Part shown: in pieces, positions 39,954 to 49,062 of the stretch
How positions within the stretch are numbered: the first letter of the stretch is position 1
Layout of the letters: each line of letters begins with the position of its first letter
Assembly (NCBI GenBank): GCA_009746045.1
Contig: RPFO01000213.1
Location: 6,013,427 to 6,062,488 of the forward strand
Source: Mesostigma viride
Lineage: Eukaryota > Streptophyta > Mesostigmatophyceae > Mesostigmatales > Mesostigmataceae
Length of the DNA: 49,062 nt
Reading direction: 5' to 3'
Position numbers and translations under genes: made by a program
The notes under the pieces: generated by a model
The model's database searches: none
Told to the model about the DNA's origin: nothing
The model's input: the letters and a program-made list of their open reading frames with translations, nothing else

Positions 39954-41036
39954 AGGTGCCCCAGCCAGTGGGAATAATGGTGGTGCTGGTAGTGGGACCG
40001 CTCACGTAGATGACGTGGGGTTACCGGAGAGATTACCAACATTCATCACAATAATAATAATGCACAAGCTGTTCATGGCTTTGATCTCACCACACAGGGT
40101 CTTTTAATTGTTAAATCAGCTGCAGCCTGTAACCTCAGACTCCAAGCCTAAGCAGGCTGAAGAGTTTGTGGAAGGACTGGAAGGGTTCCCTAGCTTGTAC
40201 GGTGGTACAAATTACTATCAAATCTGGATAGGAAGTAGCACTTTTGGCAAGTGTACTGACCAGATTAAGGACCTGACCAGGGAGTGCAAGAAGGCCAATA
40301 AGGCCTGGGCACTGTACGTAGCTGAGCTGAAGGAGCTGCTGGAAGACCAACGCAAGAAGGTCGGGATCCATTGGCAGGATAAATACCAGGGGTGGGAGGT
40401 CAAGGGGGACCTGATCCAGAACTTCCTTAACTATTGTAAAATGGTTGAGGAGGGCAGGGCTCACGGCTTTAATGTTGCTGATAACATAGCCCTGACCAAC
40501 TGGCTCAAGGTTTCTGGGCTGGATAAGGCGACACGTGGCTCCTTAAAGGTCATGTGTGCCCCACACTCAACCCTCAAGGCCTACAAGGTCATAATCAAAC
40601 AAGCACTCGAGGCAGAGGAGCTGTTTGAGGGTGGAGTGCCAGCAGTGAAGGCTACCCAGGCAGGTGGGCGTACCCAGGGGGCTCCAAGACGTCTGAGGCT
40701 GACAGAAGCCAAGGAGGGCGTAGGGGCAACCATAACAAGCGCAAGGGCGATCATTCACCCGACTCTGACAGGAGGTCACACTCCAAGTCGGTGTTCAGGC
40801 GGGTGGGTGGTCAGCCCAAGCAGGGCAACGCGTCTGACAACGGGGGCAGTGGCCAGGGCAAGTCAAAGATACAATGCTACCTGTGCAAGGGGTGGGGGCA
40901 CATCAAGAAGGAGTGTCCCAGCTTCAAGAAGTCCCAGGGCCAGGGCAGCAACAAGAATAACAACAACAACAACAACAAGTCCCAGGCAGGCCAGCCTTCA
41001 AAGGGCAGTCAGCAAGAAGACAACAAGGAGCAGTGA
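39931..41036 (+). pseudogene. alpha gag
   Basis: ATG 39931 (MADGRRSKGAPASG). The frame is interrupted near 40040-40107, then continues PKQAEEFVEGLEGFPSLYGG and IKDLTRECKKANKAWALYVA. This helical UBN2/copia-gag-like region runs to about 40680, where the sense passes to the -1 frame. It then holds the zinc knuckle CYLCKGWGHIKKEC (C-X2-C-X4-H-X4-C) and an Asn-repeat tail from (AAC)n, stop 41036. Expected role: nucleocapsid and particle formation. Confidence 0.75.
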
Positions 41037-41176
41037 CTGTCTGAGGCAACCCCTACACACCTTAATTCACCCAGGGGGAGGCCAGGTGCTCCAATGCAGA
41101 TTTTATATCTGGGCAACAAGAGGGTGATCTCCAGGTTCAGGGTGGCCCCAGGTCACCTGGAGAGGTACAGGTTCCT

Positions 41177-42898
41177 ATGAAGACGTCCTTGACAGCTGGT
41201 GCAGCTGTAAGAATGTCTGACCCCATGCATCCTCGTGCTGGGCACGAGGGTGGACCTCTCATTTTGAGAGAAACCAATGTACAACCACAGAGGGGTGTGA
41301 AGGCCTCTGGTGGTATGCATGTGGTCCCTGCTGGCGGTCCAGGTGTTGGGCATGAGCAGGGTGACTCAGGCTCTGAGTCAGAACAGGATGGAAGTCAGCA
41401 TGGTGATGCTGGACAACCTGACAGCACAGTCCTGACTGTGCCAGGGACTGCTTCCTCTGTGTACCAGGAGTTGGGTGCCCGAATCCACAACATGTTTGGG
41501 CATGCCACTTCTCTGTCAAACAACTTTGCCTTCCGTATGGGCAGGGCACCCCTTCTCAAGGCGTGTCAGCAAGCTGCCTCACGGTGTAAGTGCCAGTTGT
41601 CCTCCAACAAGCCCAGGAAATCACATGCCAAAGCTCTACCTCAGAGCATTGGTGATCTGCAGTGTGATATCCAACACATCAGGGGCATGCAACTGTTGGT
41701 GTGCGTGGACAGGTACACAAAATACAAGGTGCTGGAGCATTTACCTTCTATGAAGAACAGGTACTTGCTGGCTGCCCTGCAGAATGTAAGAGCCAAGTTT
41801 CCTACCACAAGGATCCAGGTGGACATGCAGTTTCAGCATCTCAAGGGTGATCCTACCCTTCCTGAGTTGCTGGTTACACCTAGGGAGGCTCATGGGCAGC
41901 AGGGTGCTATCGAGAGGGCAATCCAGGAGGTCAAGAAATTGATCATCTCTGAAGACTGGGTACCCTTGTCTGCACCTGCACTTGTCAGGAGTGCATGGCT
42001 GAGGAACGTGGAGCAGCAGCTGAACAGCAGGGTTAACTTCTACTATGATGGAGTTGCTGTCAGCCCAATGGGTCTATATCATGGCCTGTGCCCACCACAT
42101 GTGCTGGAGGGCTGGAAACATGCTGCACATGTCACCTTTGCCAAGCTGAGGGAGAAGGACCGGGGTTGGAAGATGCTGGAGCCACAAGTGGGTCAGAAGG
42201 TCCTAGCTTGGAAGGAACCTAGCCTTTATGGCAAACGTGGTAGCTGGAGTCCTGGGGTGGTTACCCAGGTTGATGAAGCTAGCCACGCATGCTTGGTCAG
42301 CATGGAGGACGAACCAAAGCATGTGCACCGGCTGAGTTGGTCATATGTCAAGCCTAACCTGATGAATGAGGGCAGTCAGGCACAAGGCTCACAGGATCTG
42401 CAGGATTTTCAGGTCCCAAGTGACATCACTGACGCAACGACCACATCTGTTGCAGGGGAATCTGTCAGCCCTGGCCAGGTTGCAGAGGTACTTGTTGAAC
42501 AGGCTGCAAGGTCAACAGCTGGGGAGTCAACTGTCAAGCCCAAGGCACTAACCAAGCCCAGGGGGACAAGTTTGGCTGGATTGATTGGGGCTCTACAAAG
42601 AGCCAAGAAGCAGCCCAAGGTAGCCAAGCTCAGGTGGCATGGCAATCTGGGGCTGGACACTGCCTTAGAGGTAGACACTAATTCTCAGGTTTCCATCATT
42701 GGGACCAGGGCTGCAGCAGGGTACAGCATGTCTGAACCCAGCTATCAGTTTGTGTCTGACTTCAGTGGCGGGGTACACGTGAAGGTACTGGGTGAGGTAT
42801 TCATTCCTATCCTTGGACAGGACACTGCTTTTTGTGTCTTGGAGGGCTATCAAGGACCTGCTCTTCTGGGGCAGAATTTCCTATGCCAGGATGGGTAG
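41177..42898 (+). CDS. alpha pol: integrase followed by retropepsin-like domain
   Basis: One open 573-codon frame. Residues ~98-150 resemble the GAG-pre-integrase/zinc region (H-N-M-F-G-H ... C-K-C-Q-L). The integrase core has Asp at ~164 (CDIQHIRG), Asp at ~216 (IQVDMQF) and Glu at ~246 (GAIERAIQEV), with a shortened second spacing of 29 residues. An integrase C-terminal/chromo-like part follows (VGQKVLAWKEPSLYGKRGSW). At the end lies LEVDTNSQVSIIGTRA (Asp ~500) with a later GPALLGQNFL, the two signatures of a retropepsin, DTNS replacing DTG-S/A. Protease after integrase is not the usual copia order (PR-INT-RT-RH). The frame stops at 42896-42898; the RT follows in the -1 frame. Confidence 0.78.
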   Translation: MKTSLTAGAAVRMSDPMHPRAGHEGGPLILRETNVQPQRGVKASGGMHVVPAGGPGVGHEQGDSGSESEQDGSQHGDAGQPDSTVLTVPGTASSVYQELGARIHNMFGHATSLSNNFAFRMGRAPLLKACQQAASRCKCQLSSNKPRKSHAKALPQSIGDLQCDIQHIRGMQLLVCVDRYTKYKVLEHLPSMKNRYLLAALQNVRAKFPTTRIQVDMQFQHLKGDPTLPELLVTPREAHGQQGAIERAIQEVKKLIISEDWVPLSAPALVRSAWLRNVEQQLNSRVNFYYDGVAVSPMGLYHGLCPPHVLEGWKHAAHVTFAKLREKDRGWKMLEPQVGQKVLAWKEPSLYGKRGSWSPGVVTQVDEASHACLVSMEDEPKHVHRLSWSYVKPNLMNEGSQAQGSQDLQDFQVPSDITDATTTSVAGESVSPGQVAEVLVEQAARSTAGESTVKPKALTKPRGTSLAGLIGALQRAKKQPKVAKLRWHGNLGLDTALEVDTNSQVSIIGTRAAAGYSMSEPSYQFVSDFSGGVHVKVLGEVFIPILGQDTAFCVLEGYQGPALLGQNFLCQDG

Positions 42899-44004
42899 TG
42901 ATCACGTCCTCTCTCCTGACTAAGGAAGGGGCTGGTCAGGTCCCACTGATTAATTTCAGGACCACTCACCTATCACGTGCAGTAACCAGGTCGGTTAAGC
43001 GTGTGCAAGTGTGCCAGGGGCAGGAGCCCTTGGTTGATGACCTCATACTGCCAGCTGCTAGTCATCCAAGCAGTTTGGGCATTGGTCCTCACTCACTTGC
43101 TGGACACAGCCCTATCAACTACCAAGGCCTGGTGAAGCTCATGTCCTCTCCCATTATGTGTCCCCAGGTCACACTGGGTCTGATTAAATCTGGGGAGGAC
43201 TGGATCTCCAAGAAATGCGTGGAACCTGTCAATGACCTGCCTCCTGCACGACGTCTACTCAAGCTCAAGTTTGTCATCAAGATGAAGGAGGTGGACGGGG
43301 TCAAGGTACCACATGTCAGGCCAGTGCTGAATGAGTTCAAGGGTACTGGTGAGTGCACTGCTGAGGAGTTGTATACCCCTGGCATGTTGCATGATACTTG
43401 GAGGCTGCTGCTGTGTGTATTTCTAGGCCTTCTCAACAAGGGCTTGGACTATGGCTCAGTGGTGGTAGACTTCAAGAGGGCATTTCTGGAGGGTGATGCA
43501 GATGTGGCACAGGAAAAGTGGGAGGGCAAGACGCCTTTCTATGTTAGGGTGCCTGCTGTATGGAAAAGGGACATCCACACGGAGTTCCTTAAAATCCTCA
43601 AGGGCCTGGAGGGCCTGAGGTCAAGTCCAATAATCTGGAGGGAGACTCTCAACCGTTTCCTGAAGGAGCATTGCAACTTGAAGGTCTCTCCTGTAGACCC
43701 CTGTCTGTTTCTGGGGCAATGGGAAGGCCTGCCAGTGTATGCTTCGCTGCACGGGGATGACCTACATCTGATAGCTCCCACGTCGTGGCTTAAGGAGCTG
43801 ATCTCCATCATTAAGTCCAAGTTTCCTCTGGGTAGGGAGCAATGGCAGGTGGAGAATGAGCCTCTGCTGTTTGTGGGCATGGAGGCCACACTGGTGAAGA
43901 AGGGGGGGAGTGGCGTATGCTGCTGGTGGGGGGCAATGATTATCAAGAGACCCTCATTAGCAAGCTTCCTCCAACCATCACACAGGCACTGTGTCCCATG
44001 GTGA
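42832..44004 (+). pseudogene. alpha reverse transcriptase
   Basis: RVT_2-type palm: VKVPHVRPVLNEFKGTG, then VVVDFKRAFLEGD with the first catalytic Asp (~213), LKGLEGLRSSPIIWRETLNR (matching the LYGLKQxPRxW helix), PVDPCLFLG, and ASLHGDDLHLIA where HGDD (~307-310) replaces YVDD. The homology-bearing part begins around 42890, overlapping the end of the integrase/protease frame by about 60 bases in the -1 frame. A further -1 shift near 43900 leads into RNase H. Confidence 0.83.
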
Positions 44005-44660
44005 GGGGCATGGTTGCTTGGGTGGCAGGCATTTCCAGGCCAGACCTTATGGTCATAGCCAGGTTGCCTGATGACATGCTGGTGGAGCTAGGGTCTGCCA
44101 AGGTGGCTGATCAGGTCAGGGCTTCATCTGGCATTCTGTTGTCTGCAGTGGATTTATCACAACCCATTTGCATGGAGCTGTATGTGGATAGCTCAATGGA
44201 CAGCAGGCAGGTCTCCAAGGTCAGGGGCAGGGCTGCAGGGCTCTTTGTGCTCAGACAGGAAGGCCTGGGGAGTTTGGTGAGCTGGTTTAGTCGCCTGCAC
44301 AAACGGGTGGCTGTCAGCAGTGATGTGGCAGAATGCAGGGCTATTTGTGAAGGCATTCACACAAGCCTTTATCTGAAGGAGTTGCTTCATCAGATGACTT
44401 CTAACACTCCTTGGCCACTTCAGGTTACCACTCTTCTAAAAACAGACTCCATGGGGATGGTGCAGTTTGTGCACAGGCAGATGGCCAGAAGTAGGGACTT
44501 GGATTATCTCCTTCTTAAGGAGTTGTCCTCCTTGGCCAATATTGAGCATATCCCTGGGGTTGACAATCCTGCTGATGCTTTGACCAAGCTAGTGCAGAAG
44601 GCAGCAGTGCAATACAAGGTTCTTCAGTCTCTGATGGACCCATCTCAGCAAGCTGTCTAA
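43917..44660 (+). pseudogene. alpha RNase H domain
   Basis: Motifs in order: ISRPDLMVIARLP (connection region), MELYVDSSMDSRQVSKVRGR (first Asp), LVSWFSRLHKRVAVSSDVAE (Glu region, SSxxAE), LKTDSMGMVQFVH (Asp) and HIPGVDNPADALTKLVQ (final D of the A-D-x-L-T-K motif). Stop at 44658-44660. This is a copia-type RNase H, degrading RNA in RNA/DNA hybrids during reverse transcription. Confidence 0.85.
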
Positions 44661-45609
44661 GCTGGTGCATGGTTATAGGGCATTGGAGAGCAGATTGTGT
44701 GGTAGTGTCAGCATTGTGACTGGCATAATACCTGTATTTTAGTCTGTACTAAGGCTCATGGACCATGGTACACTCACTCTGATTTTAATCAGGATACAGC
44801 CAGGTTTTGGCTGGGGTTCATGCTGTTGACTACACAAGGTTGACAGGTCCATTACAGACCATGTATTCTATTTTAAAAGAAATGTATATTTGTACATACT
44901 TCTCACAATGGTCTGGGAACCTTTATTCTGGGGTTTATAGGGCGGGGTTCGATTCCCTGGTATTATGTTTCTACAAGCTGGCCTGTTCAGGTGTTTGCCT
45001 GTTCAGACTTCCCTAGTTCCCCAGGGCAGGATTTAATTGTTGCCTATGTGTTTCATTTTGTCATTTGTTTGCTGTGGCAGTTTACCATCTGGCAAGTAGA
45101 CGGGCGCCGTAAGACGGGCGCCAATAGACCCCTGTTGAGAGAATGACAGGCAAACTATTGTAATACGCCTTACTTTGTCAAGTGGTATTTTAATTGTCAT
45201 GGATTTATTGTACTTATATTGAATATGTACTGGGTTTTATGGGATTAGTATCTGGGATTAATGTAACTCACCGCCAGAAGGTCATTGTACTGGAGGCTCT
45301 ACCGAGGTGATGGGATTAATTCCTGGAGAAGACCTCATAGAATTAACCTGTATGTATTTAATTTTGTGTGCTTCTAATATCTGGTGGTACTCTGTAATGC
45401 CACTTCCATAGGTTTTTATCCATTTCTCATGGAATGGTTTTCCCTGTGGCAGATCTGTTTCTTTTCCAGTTCCTTAAAAGAAAGGCTGGGGGAATGGCAA
45501 TGGCCATTAAAGACATCTGTTCAAGCTTCAAGCTGGAGTGAAGGACATTTCAAGCTACTTCAAGGGTCCCTGGCAGGGGATGTGATCCCTAAAGAAAAGA
45601 AGGGATTGG
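44661..45609 (+). other. alpha 3' untranslated region
   Basis: No coding signal. It holds a tRNA T-arm-like hairpin at 44939-44962 (conserved in beta), three AGACGGGCGCC words (45098-45108 and 45112-45122 here, 39936 near the gag start) and the purine tract that ends at 45609. Confidence 0.6.
44939..44962 (+). promoter_or_regulatory. tRNA T-arm/B-box-like hairpin in alpha 3' UTR
   Basis: GGGCGGGGTTCGATTCCCTG forms a 5-bp stem with a TTCGATT loop, identical in form to a tRNA TPsiC arm and matching the pol III B-box GGTTCGANTCC. The same sequence with flanks is conserved in beta (about 47746-47778, minus strand). No complete tRNA cloverleaf was found around it. Confidence 0.6.
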
Positions 45610-46223
45610 AGTTAACGTAAAGGATTTACGTTAGATGGATAGAGATTGTTACGCTCTTTCCAACGGCACCTTGAACGCCTCATTTGGTTAAGGAACGTAA
45701 AAGTTATGACGTTTCCTAGGCTGTGCCGACAGTACCCGGCGCGCCACTGTGGGCGCGTACGGACACAGGATGTACAAGTGTCACTTTGATAGTCCGCAGG
45801 ACGTTGACAGGACTTGTACAGGACTTGATGGTCAATTGATAGGTAGGCGCACTGTAGCGCGCCAGGACCTATGAGACAATTGATGCTGAGTAGTGTACGG
45901 ATAGGTCCACAGGACTAGCCGTATGGACAATTGATAGATCTGCGCGCCAAAGGCGTGCCAGAGTCTGTGTAATCAATTGATTGACAGTTCAGCTGTGACA
46001 GTGCAGCTGAATACTTGGACGCGTCCCTACAAGCTATATGTGTGACTTGGTCGCACCGGGACGCTAGTTCTTGCGTGCACGTTCTCTTGGCACTGCGACC
46101 CTGTCGCTGTGCTGCGTGCAGTCTTGGAAGTGACGTGACTTACGTCTGTGTTTCCTGTTATTAATAAAGGCAACTTCCTGCAAGAACCATGGCGGAATTC
46201 GTGGCATTCTCACGCTTACAACT
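45610..46223 (+). repeat. alpha 3' LTR
   Basis: AGTTAACGTAAAGG...ACAACT, preceded by the polypurine tract and followed directly by the 53-base flanking repeat. It differs from the 5' LTR at a handful of positions (for example near 45636 and 46027-46031, and small indels near 46106). Confidence 0.85.
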
Positions 46224-46276
46224 CAGCCGGCTCGCGCTCGCGCGCGACCGGGAAGTCGGAACGCCATAACTTTCTT
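46224..46276. repeat. 53-bp direct repeat flanking the alpha element (right)
   Basis: Identical to 38374-38426 (CAGCCGGCTCGCG...AACTTTCTT). Confidence 0.85.
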
Positions 46277-46520
46277 GATACTTGTCGGAATGAACTCGTT
46301 CCGGTGCCGCTGGAATCGCAGAGATATGCCGAATCAGGATCACGCCAATGCGCTTGGCGTTAACTCCAATCCTTTCTTTTCTTGAGCTGTAGCAGCTCAC
46401 ACAAGTCTACATACAAACACACACAATGGGTACTGGACATCCTCCCCGACTACAAGTCACAACCCGCTGGGCATGACAGTCAGCTTGGATTCCTTATTAT
46501 ATGTACATAGCACCCATACT
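46277..46520 (-). repeat. interrupted beta LTR, right part, plus 155-bp 3' UTR/PPT piece
   Basis: 46277-46365 completes the LTR begun at 37818. 46366-46520 repeats the last 155 bases of the beta 3' UTR, including its purine tract (AAGAAAAGAAAGGATTGGAG on the minus strand). The same pair, LTR plus UTR, is found at 46521-47375. Confidence 0.78.
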
Positions 46521-47220
46521 AGTTAACGTTCCTAACAAACGCAATGTGAAGGATATGGTTGCAATGCAGCAATGTGTGAATATGGTTGGAAACGGAGCTT
46601 TGTTAAAATCGGATAATGTTACAGCGTTCACACACTTGAGGCTTGTACACGCGCTTGCCAAGTCAAGGCACAACACGTGAGGCGGGCTCGCAAGAGATCT
46701 GCCCAAATGGCACTGGCCTATTGTTTATATACTTGTGCAATGTGCTTGCTAGTCCTGAGCAACCTAAGAGGTATGCTCAGTAATAACACCCCCGGTACAG
46801 TATTCACTACCTGTACAGCGCCCAGTTCCTATACAGTAGGTCTGCCATACAGGCACAGTGACCACAGAGTACAGTCACCACAGTGATTATTGCATCTGCA
46901 CCTAGAAGTCCAGGACTAAGCCTGCGGTACCAACAGACCACAGGTTAAGGTTCCTATTTCCTGCGTACGACGTATTAACCCAATACCGTCGTAGGCTCAG
47001 CACCTAATTCCTGTCAGCCCAGGAATTACTGTCGACCCCATATGTCGTCGGCAAATATTCACGTCCGACTTAGAAGAACAGCCGGCTCGCGCTCGCGCGC
47101 GACCGGGAAGTCGGAACGCCATAACTTTCTTGATACTTGTCGGAATGAACTCGTTCCGGTGCCGCTGGAATCGCAGAGAAATGCCGAATCAGGATCACGC
47201 CAATGCGCTTGGCGTTAACT
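46521..47220 (-). repeat. beta 3' LTR, intact, 700 bp
   Basis: On the plus strand AGTTAACGTTCC ... TTGGCGTTAACT: perfect 8-base inverted ends AGTTAACG/CGTTAACT. The minus strand just outside 47220 is the polypurine tract. Its interior resembles the alpha LTR only in patches (GGCACC...GAACG, AGTTATGRCGTT), so the two are related but distinct families. Confidence 0.82.
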
Positions 47221-47964
47221 CCAATCCTTTCTTTTCTTGAGCTGTAGCAGCTCACACAAGTCTACATACAAACACACACAATGGGTACTGGACATCCTCC
47301 CCGACTACAAGTCACAACCCGCTGGGCATGACAGTCAGCTTGGATTCCTTATTATATGTACATAGCACCCATACTGGCTCAGGAGCACAAACAAATTACA
47401 ATGAGTCCCTATCCCTTCACGGGAGGCTCGTTGTGTTACCCATGTACAAGAGGTTGGCCAACTGTGGCAGCCCATAGGTGTTCAGCTAAGAACTTGAGAA
47501 GTATGTACAACCTTCAGGACCTTAGGCGAAACCCACAGATCACCCACAACAGCTCATCAGAAAACATTGCTGACCCCCAGACGGGAGTCGGCGCCGGTCT
47601 GCTGCCCCTTATCGAACCAGACACAATATCTACGCGAAGCACATGCAAAACACAAGCTCCCATACTCGTTCCAACCGTGGAAAATCAGGGACCTGTCGCC
47701 ACCTCACCAGCATGGTGGATGGGTCAGCCATCCGTGAAACTCCGCCTTAAGACGGCACCAGGGAATCGAACCCCGCCCACAAACCACAGATCTGGGGAAA
47801 CCTCAGACTGAGATGAAAACCCCAGATAGACATCTCTCCATCAGAGACAATGTCAGACATTCCCACACTAGAGACATGTCTCACCCCTCAAGGTGTGCTC
47901 AGGATTATGTACAATCAAGCTCCCAGCCTGATATCCAGAGACTTAAGCACCCAGCTCTCAGCTC
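47221..47964 (-). other. beta 3' untranslated region
   Basis: Non-coding. It contains the purine tract next to the LTR and the conserved T-arm-like hairpin (about 47746-47778). The plus-strand frame 47356-47811 is not supported by any homology. Confidence 0.6.
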
Positions 47965-49062
47965 TTAGACAGATAGACCGACTTGACAGTCAGCATTCAT
48001 GAGCTTCCTCAGTACATTGTACTGGGCTGGGGCCTTGTGTGGCAGCTTTGTCAATGCATCAGCAGGGTTCTCCTCGCCAGGGATATGCTTCAAGTCAACC
48101 AAACTGGCCAACTCCTTCAGCAACAAATAATCCAGGTCCCGGCTTCTGGCCAGCTGCTTGTGAACAAACTGGACCATACCCATGCTGTCTGTTAGCAACA
48201 ACGTCTCCATCTGCAAGGTCCAAGGGGTAACTGAAGCCAGCTCCAGCATTAACTCCTTTATGTACAGGCTGGACTGGATCCCCTCGCATATGGCCCTGCA
48301 TTCTGCCACATCTGAACTGATACAGACCCTCTTCTGCAGTCTGCTGTACCAGCTGAACAAACTTGCCCTGCTCTGATAGAAAGCAAACAGAGCAGCAGAT
48401 CTCCCCCTGACCTTGGTAACCTGGCGAGCATCCATGGAAATGTCAACAAAGATCTCCAAGGTGATAGGCTGGGCAAAGTCAATCCCAGACAAAATCAGAT
48501 CAGGGGTACTCTCCACCAATCGGGCTATGACTCGAGGCTTCTCATCCTCAAGCACCTCATCAGGCATTCTGCTATGGACCATCAAAGACGGACCACAGAT
48601 GCTGGCAAACCAGGCCCACATGCCCTCAACTCAGGTCCTGCAGCCTGGGTGATCTTCTCTGGCAAGGCCTTCACAATGGTCTGTTTATAATCTCCTCCAG
48701 CCTGAAGCCTGATACTCCACTCCCCGTCCCTCCTGAACAGGGTAGCCTGCATTCCACAGAACACTACAGGCTTGTTGGGTTCCTGCCACAGCTCCTTGCC
48801 CAGTGAAAACTTGCCACTGATGACAGGAATAAACTTCTTCAGCCAGGTCGTGGGGGCTAGCAAATGCAGATCATCTCCATGCAAACTAGCATACACTGGC
48901 AGACCCTCCCATTGGGCCAGCAGCAAACAGGGATCAACTGAAGACACTCTCAAGCCACACTCACTGATCAGAGCTTCCTGCAGCGTGAGTCTCCAATGAT
49001 TGGGCTCGACCTGAGTCCTTCATTCAGGCCCTTCTATGTAAGCCGAGGTGGCTAAAAGCGTC
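47965..49062 (-). pseudogene. beta copia-like pol (RT and RNase H), runs off the window
   Basis: On the minus strand: RT end with GLNEGLRSSPII, then SSVDPCLLLAQWEGLPVYAS and LHGDDLHLLAPTTWLKKF, then RNase H with LEIFVDISMDARQVTKVRGR, WYSRLQKRVCISSDVAECRA, TDSMGMVQFVHKQLARSRDL and EENPADALTKL, stop at 47965-47967. It is clearly the same clade as alpha, including the unusual HGDD. Two single-base breaks are seen, near 49000 and 48615. Integrase, protease and gag should lie to the right of the window. Confidence 0.82.

Larger units (their letters stand above)
38427..46223 (+). mobile_element. copia-like LTR retrotransposon 'alpha', full length, decayed
   Basis: Two ~606-614-base LTRs (38427-39032; 45610-46223) with about 98-99% identity by eye enclose a 6.6-kb interior. 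In order it holds an extra ORF, gag with CCHC knuckle, integrase, retropepsin-like motif, RT and RNase H. The 3' LTR is preceded by a purine tract AAAGAAAAGAAGGGATTGGAG. The 3' LTR begins AGTTAACG and both LTRs end ACAACT; TG...CA termini are absent. Each LTR has TTAATAAAGG, a plausible polyadenylation signal. INT before RT places it with copia-type elements. Several single-base frameshifts make it non-functional. Confidence 0.85.

Noticed and set aside
44880-44975. Complete tRNA gene at the T-arm-like hairpin
   Set aside because: No matching acceptor, D or anticodon arms and no A-box at a proper distance could be found.

Overview
The window looks like nuclear DNA of a green-lineage eukaryote, probably a green alga with a large, repeat-rich genome. 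This is inferred from three things. There is a multi-exon VIPP1 (IM30/PspA family, plastid membrane) gene and a multi-exon WRKY transcription factor gene. GT-AG introns of about 0.35-2 kb are stuffed with minisatellites. There are also copia-like, LINE-like and piggyBac-like transposable elements. A short CCCTAAA-like tract fits plant/green-algal telomere repeats. The species cannot be named from sequence alone.

Layout. 1-12013 (+): eight exons of VIPP1; the N-terminal exon lies outside the window or was not found. The visible exons splice in frame to 243 residues plus stop. Every intron carries tandem repeats. 12014-18034: a graveyard of transposon remnants, namely two LINE endonuclease (EEP) fragments, a piggyBac transposase with one in-frame stop, and a minus-strand LINE reverse transcriptase fragment. 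18035-27254 (-): a seven-exon WRKY gene that splices in frame from ATG to TAA (1696 codons). It has a canonical C-terminal WRKY domain and a strongly diverged second WRKY-like domain in which WRKYGQK is replaced by WVAFGFK. 27255-29222: WRKY upstream region with no recognised gene.

29223-49062 is a nested transposon cluster. It holds a 2.26-kb element with 13-bp inverted repeats and TTAA target duplications (piggyBac-type). Next is a young gag-only LTR retrotransposon with apparently identical 828-bp LTRs and a 5-bp target duplication. Then comes a decayed LINE cut off before its RT, followed by a full copia-like element ('alpha', + strand). Alpha sits inside an LTR of a related minus-strand element ('beta') that runs off the right edge. 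Alpha and beta LTRs end in AGTT...AACT rather than TG...CA. In alpha the retropepsin-like motif lies after the integrase, giving gag-INT-PR-RT-RH.

The most unusual observation is in the two host genes. In most or all VIPP1 introns and in at least three WRKY introns, the sequence spanning the exon end and 5' splice site is repeated, once or as a tandem array, inside the intron just downstream. Introns here seem to grow by duplicating their own donor junction. On the acceptor side, several introns carry pyrimidine-rich (sense-strand) satellite arrays upstream of the AG.
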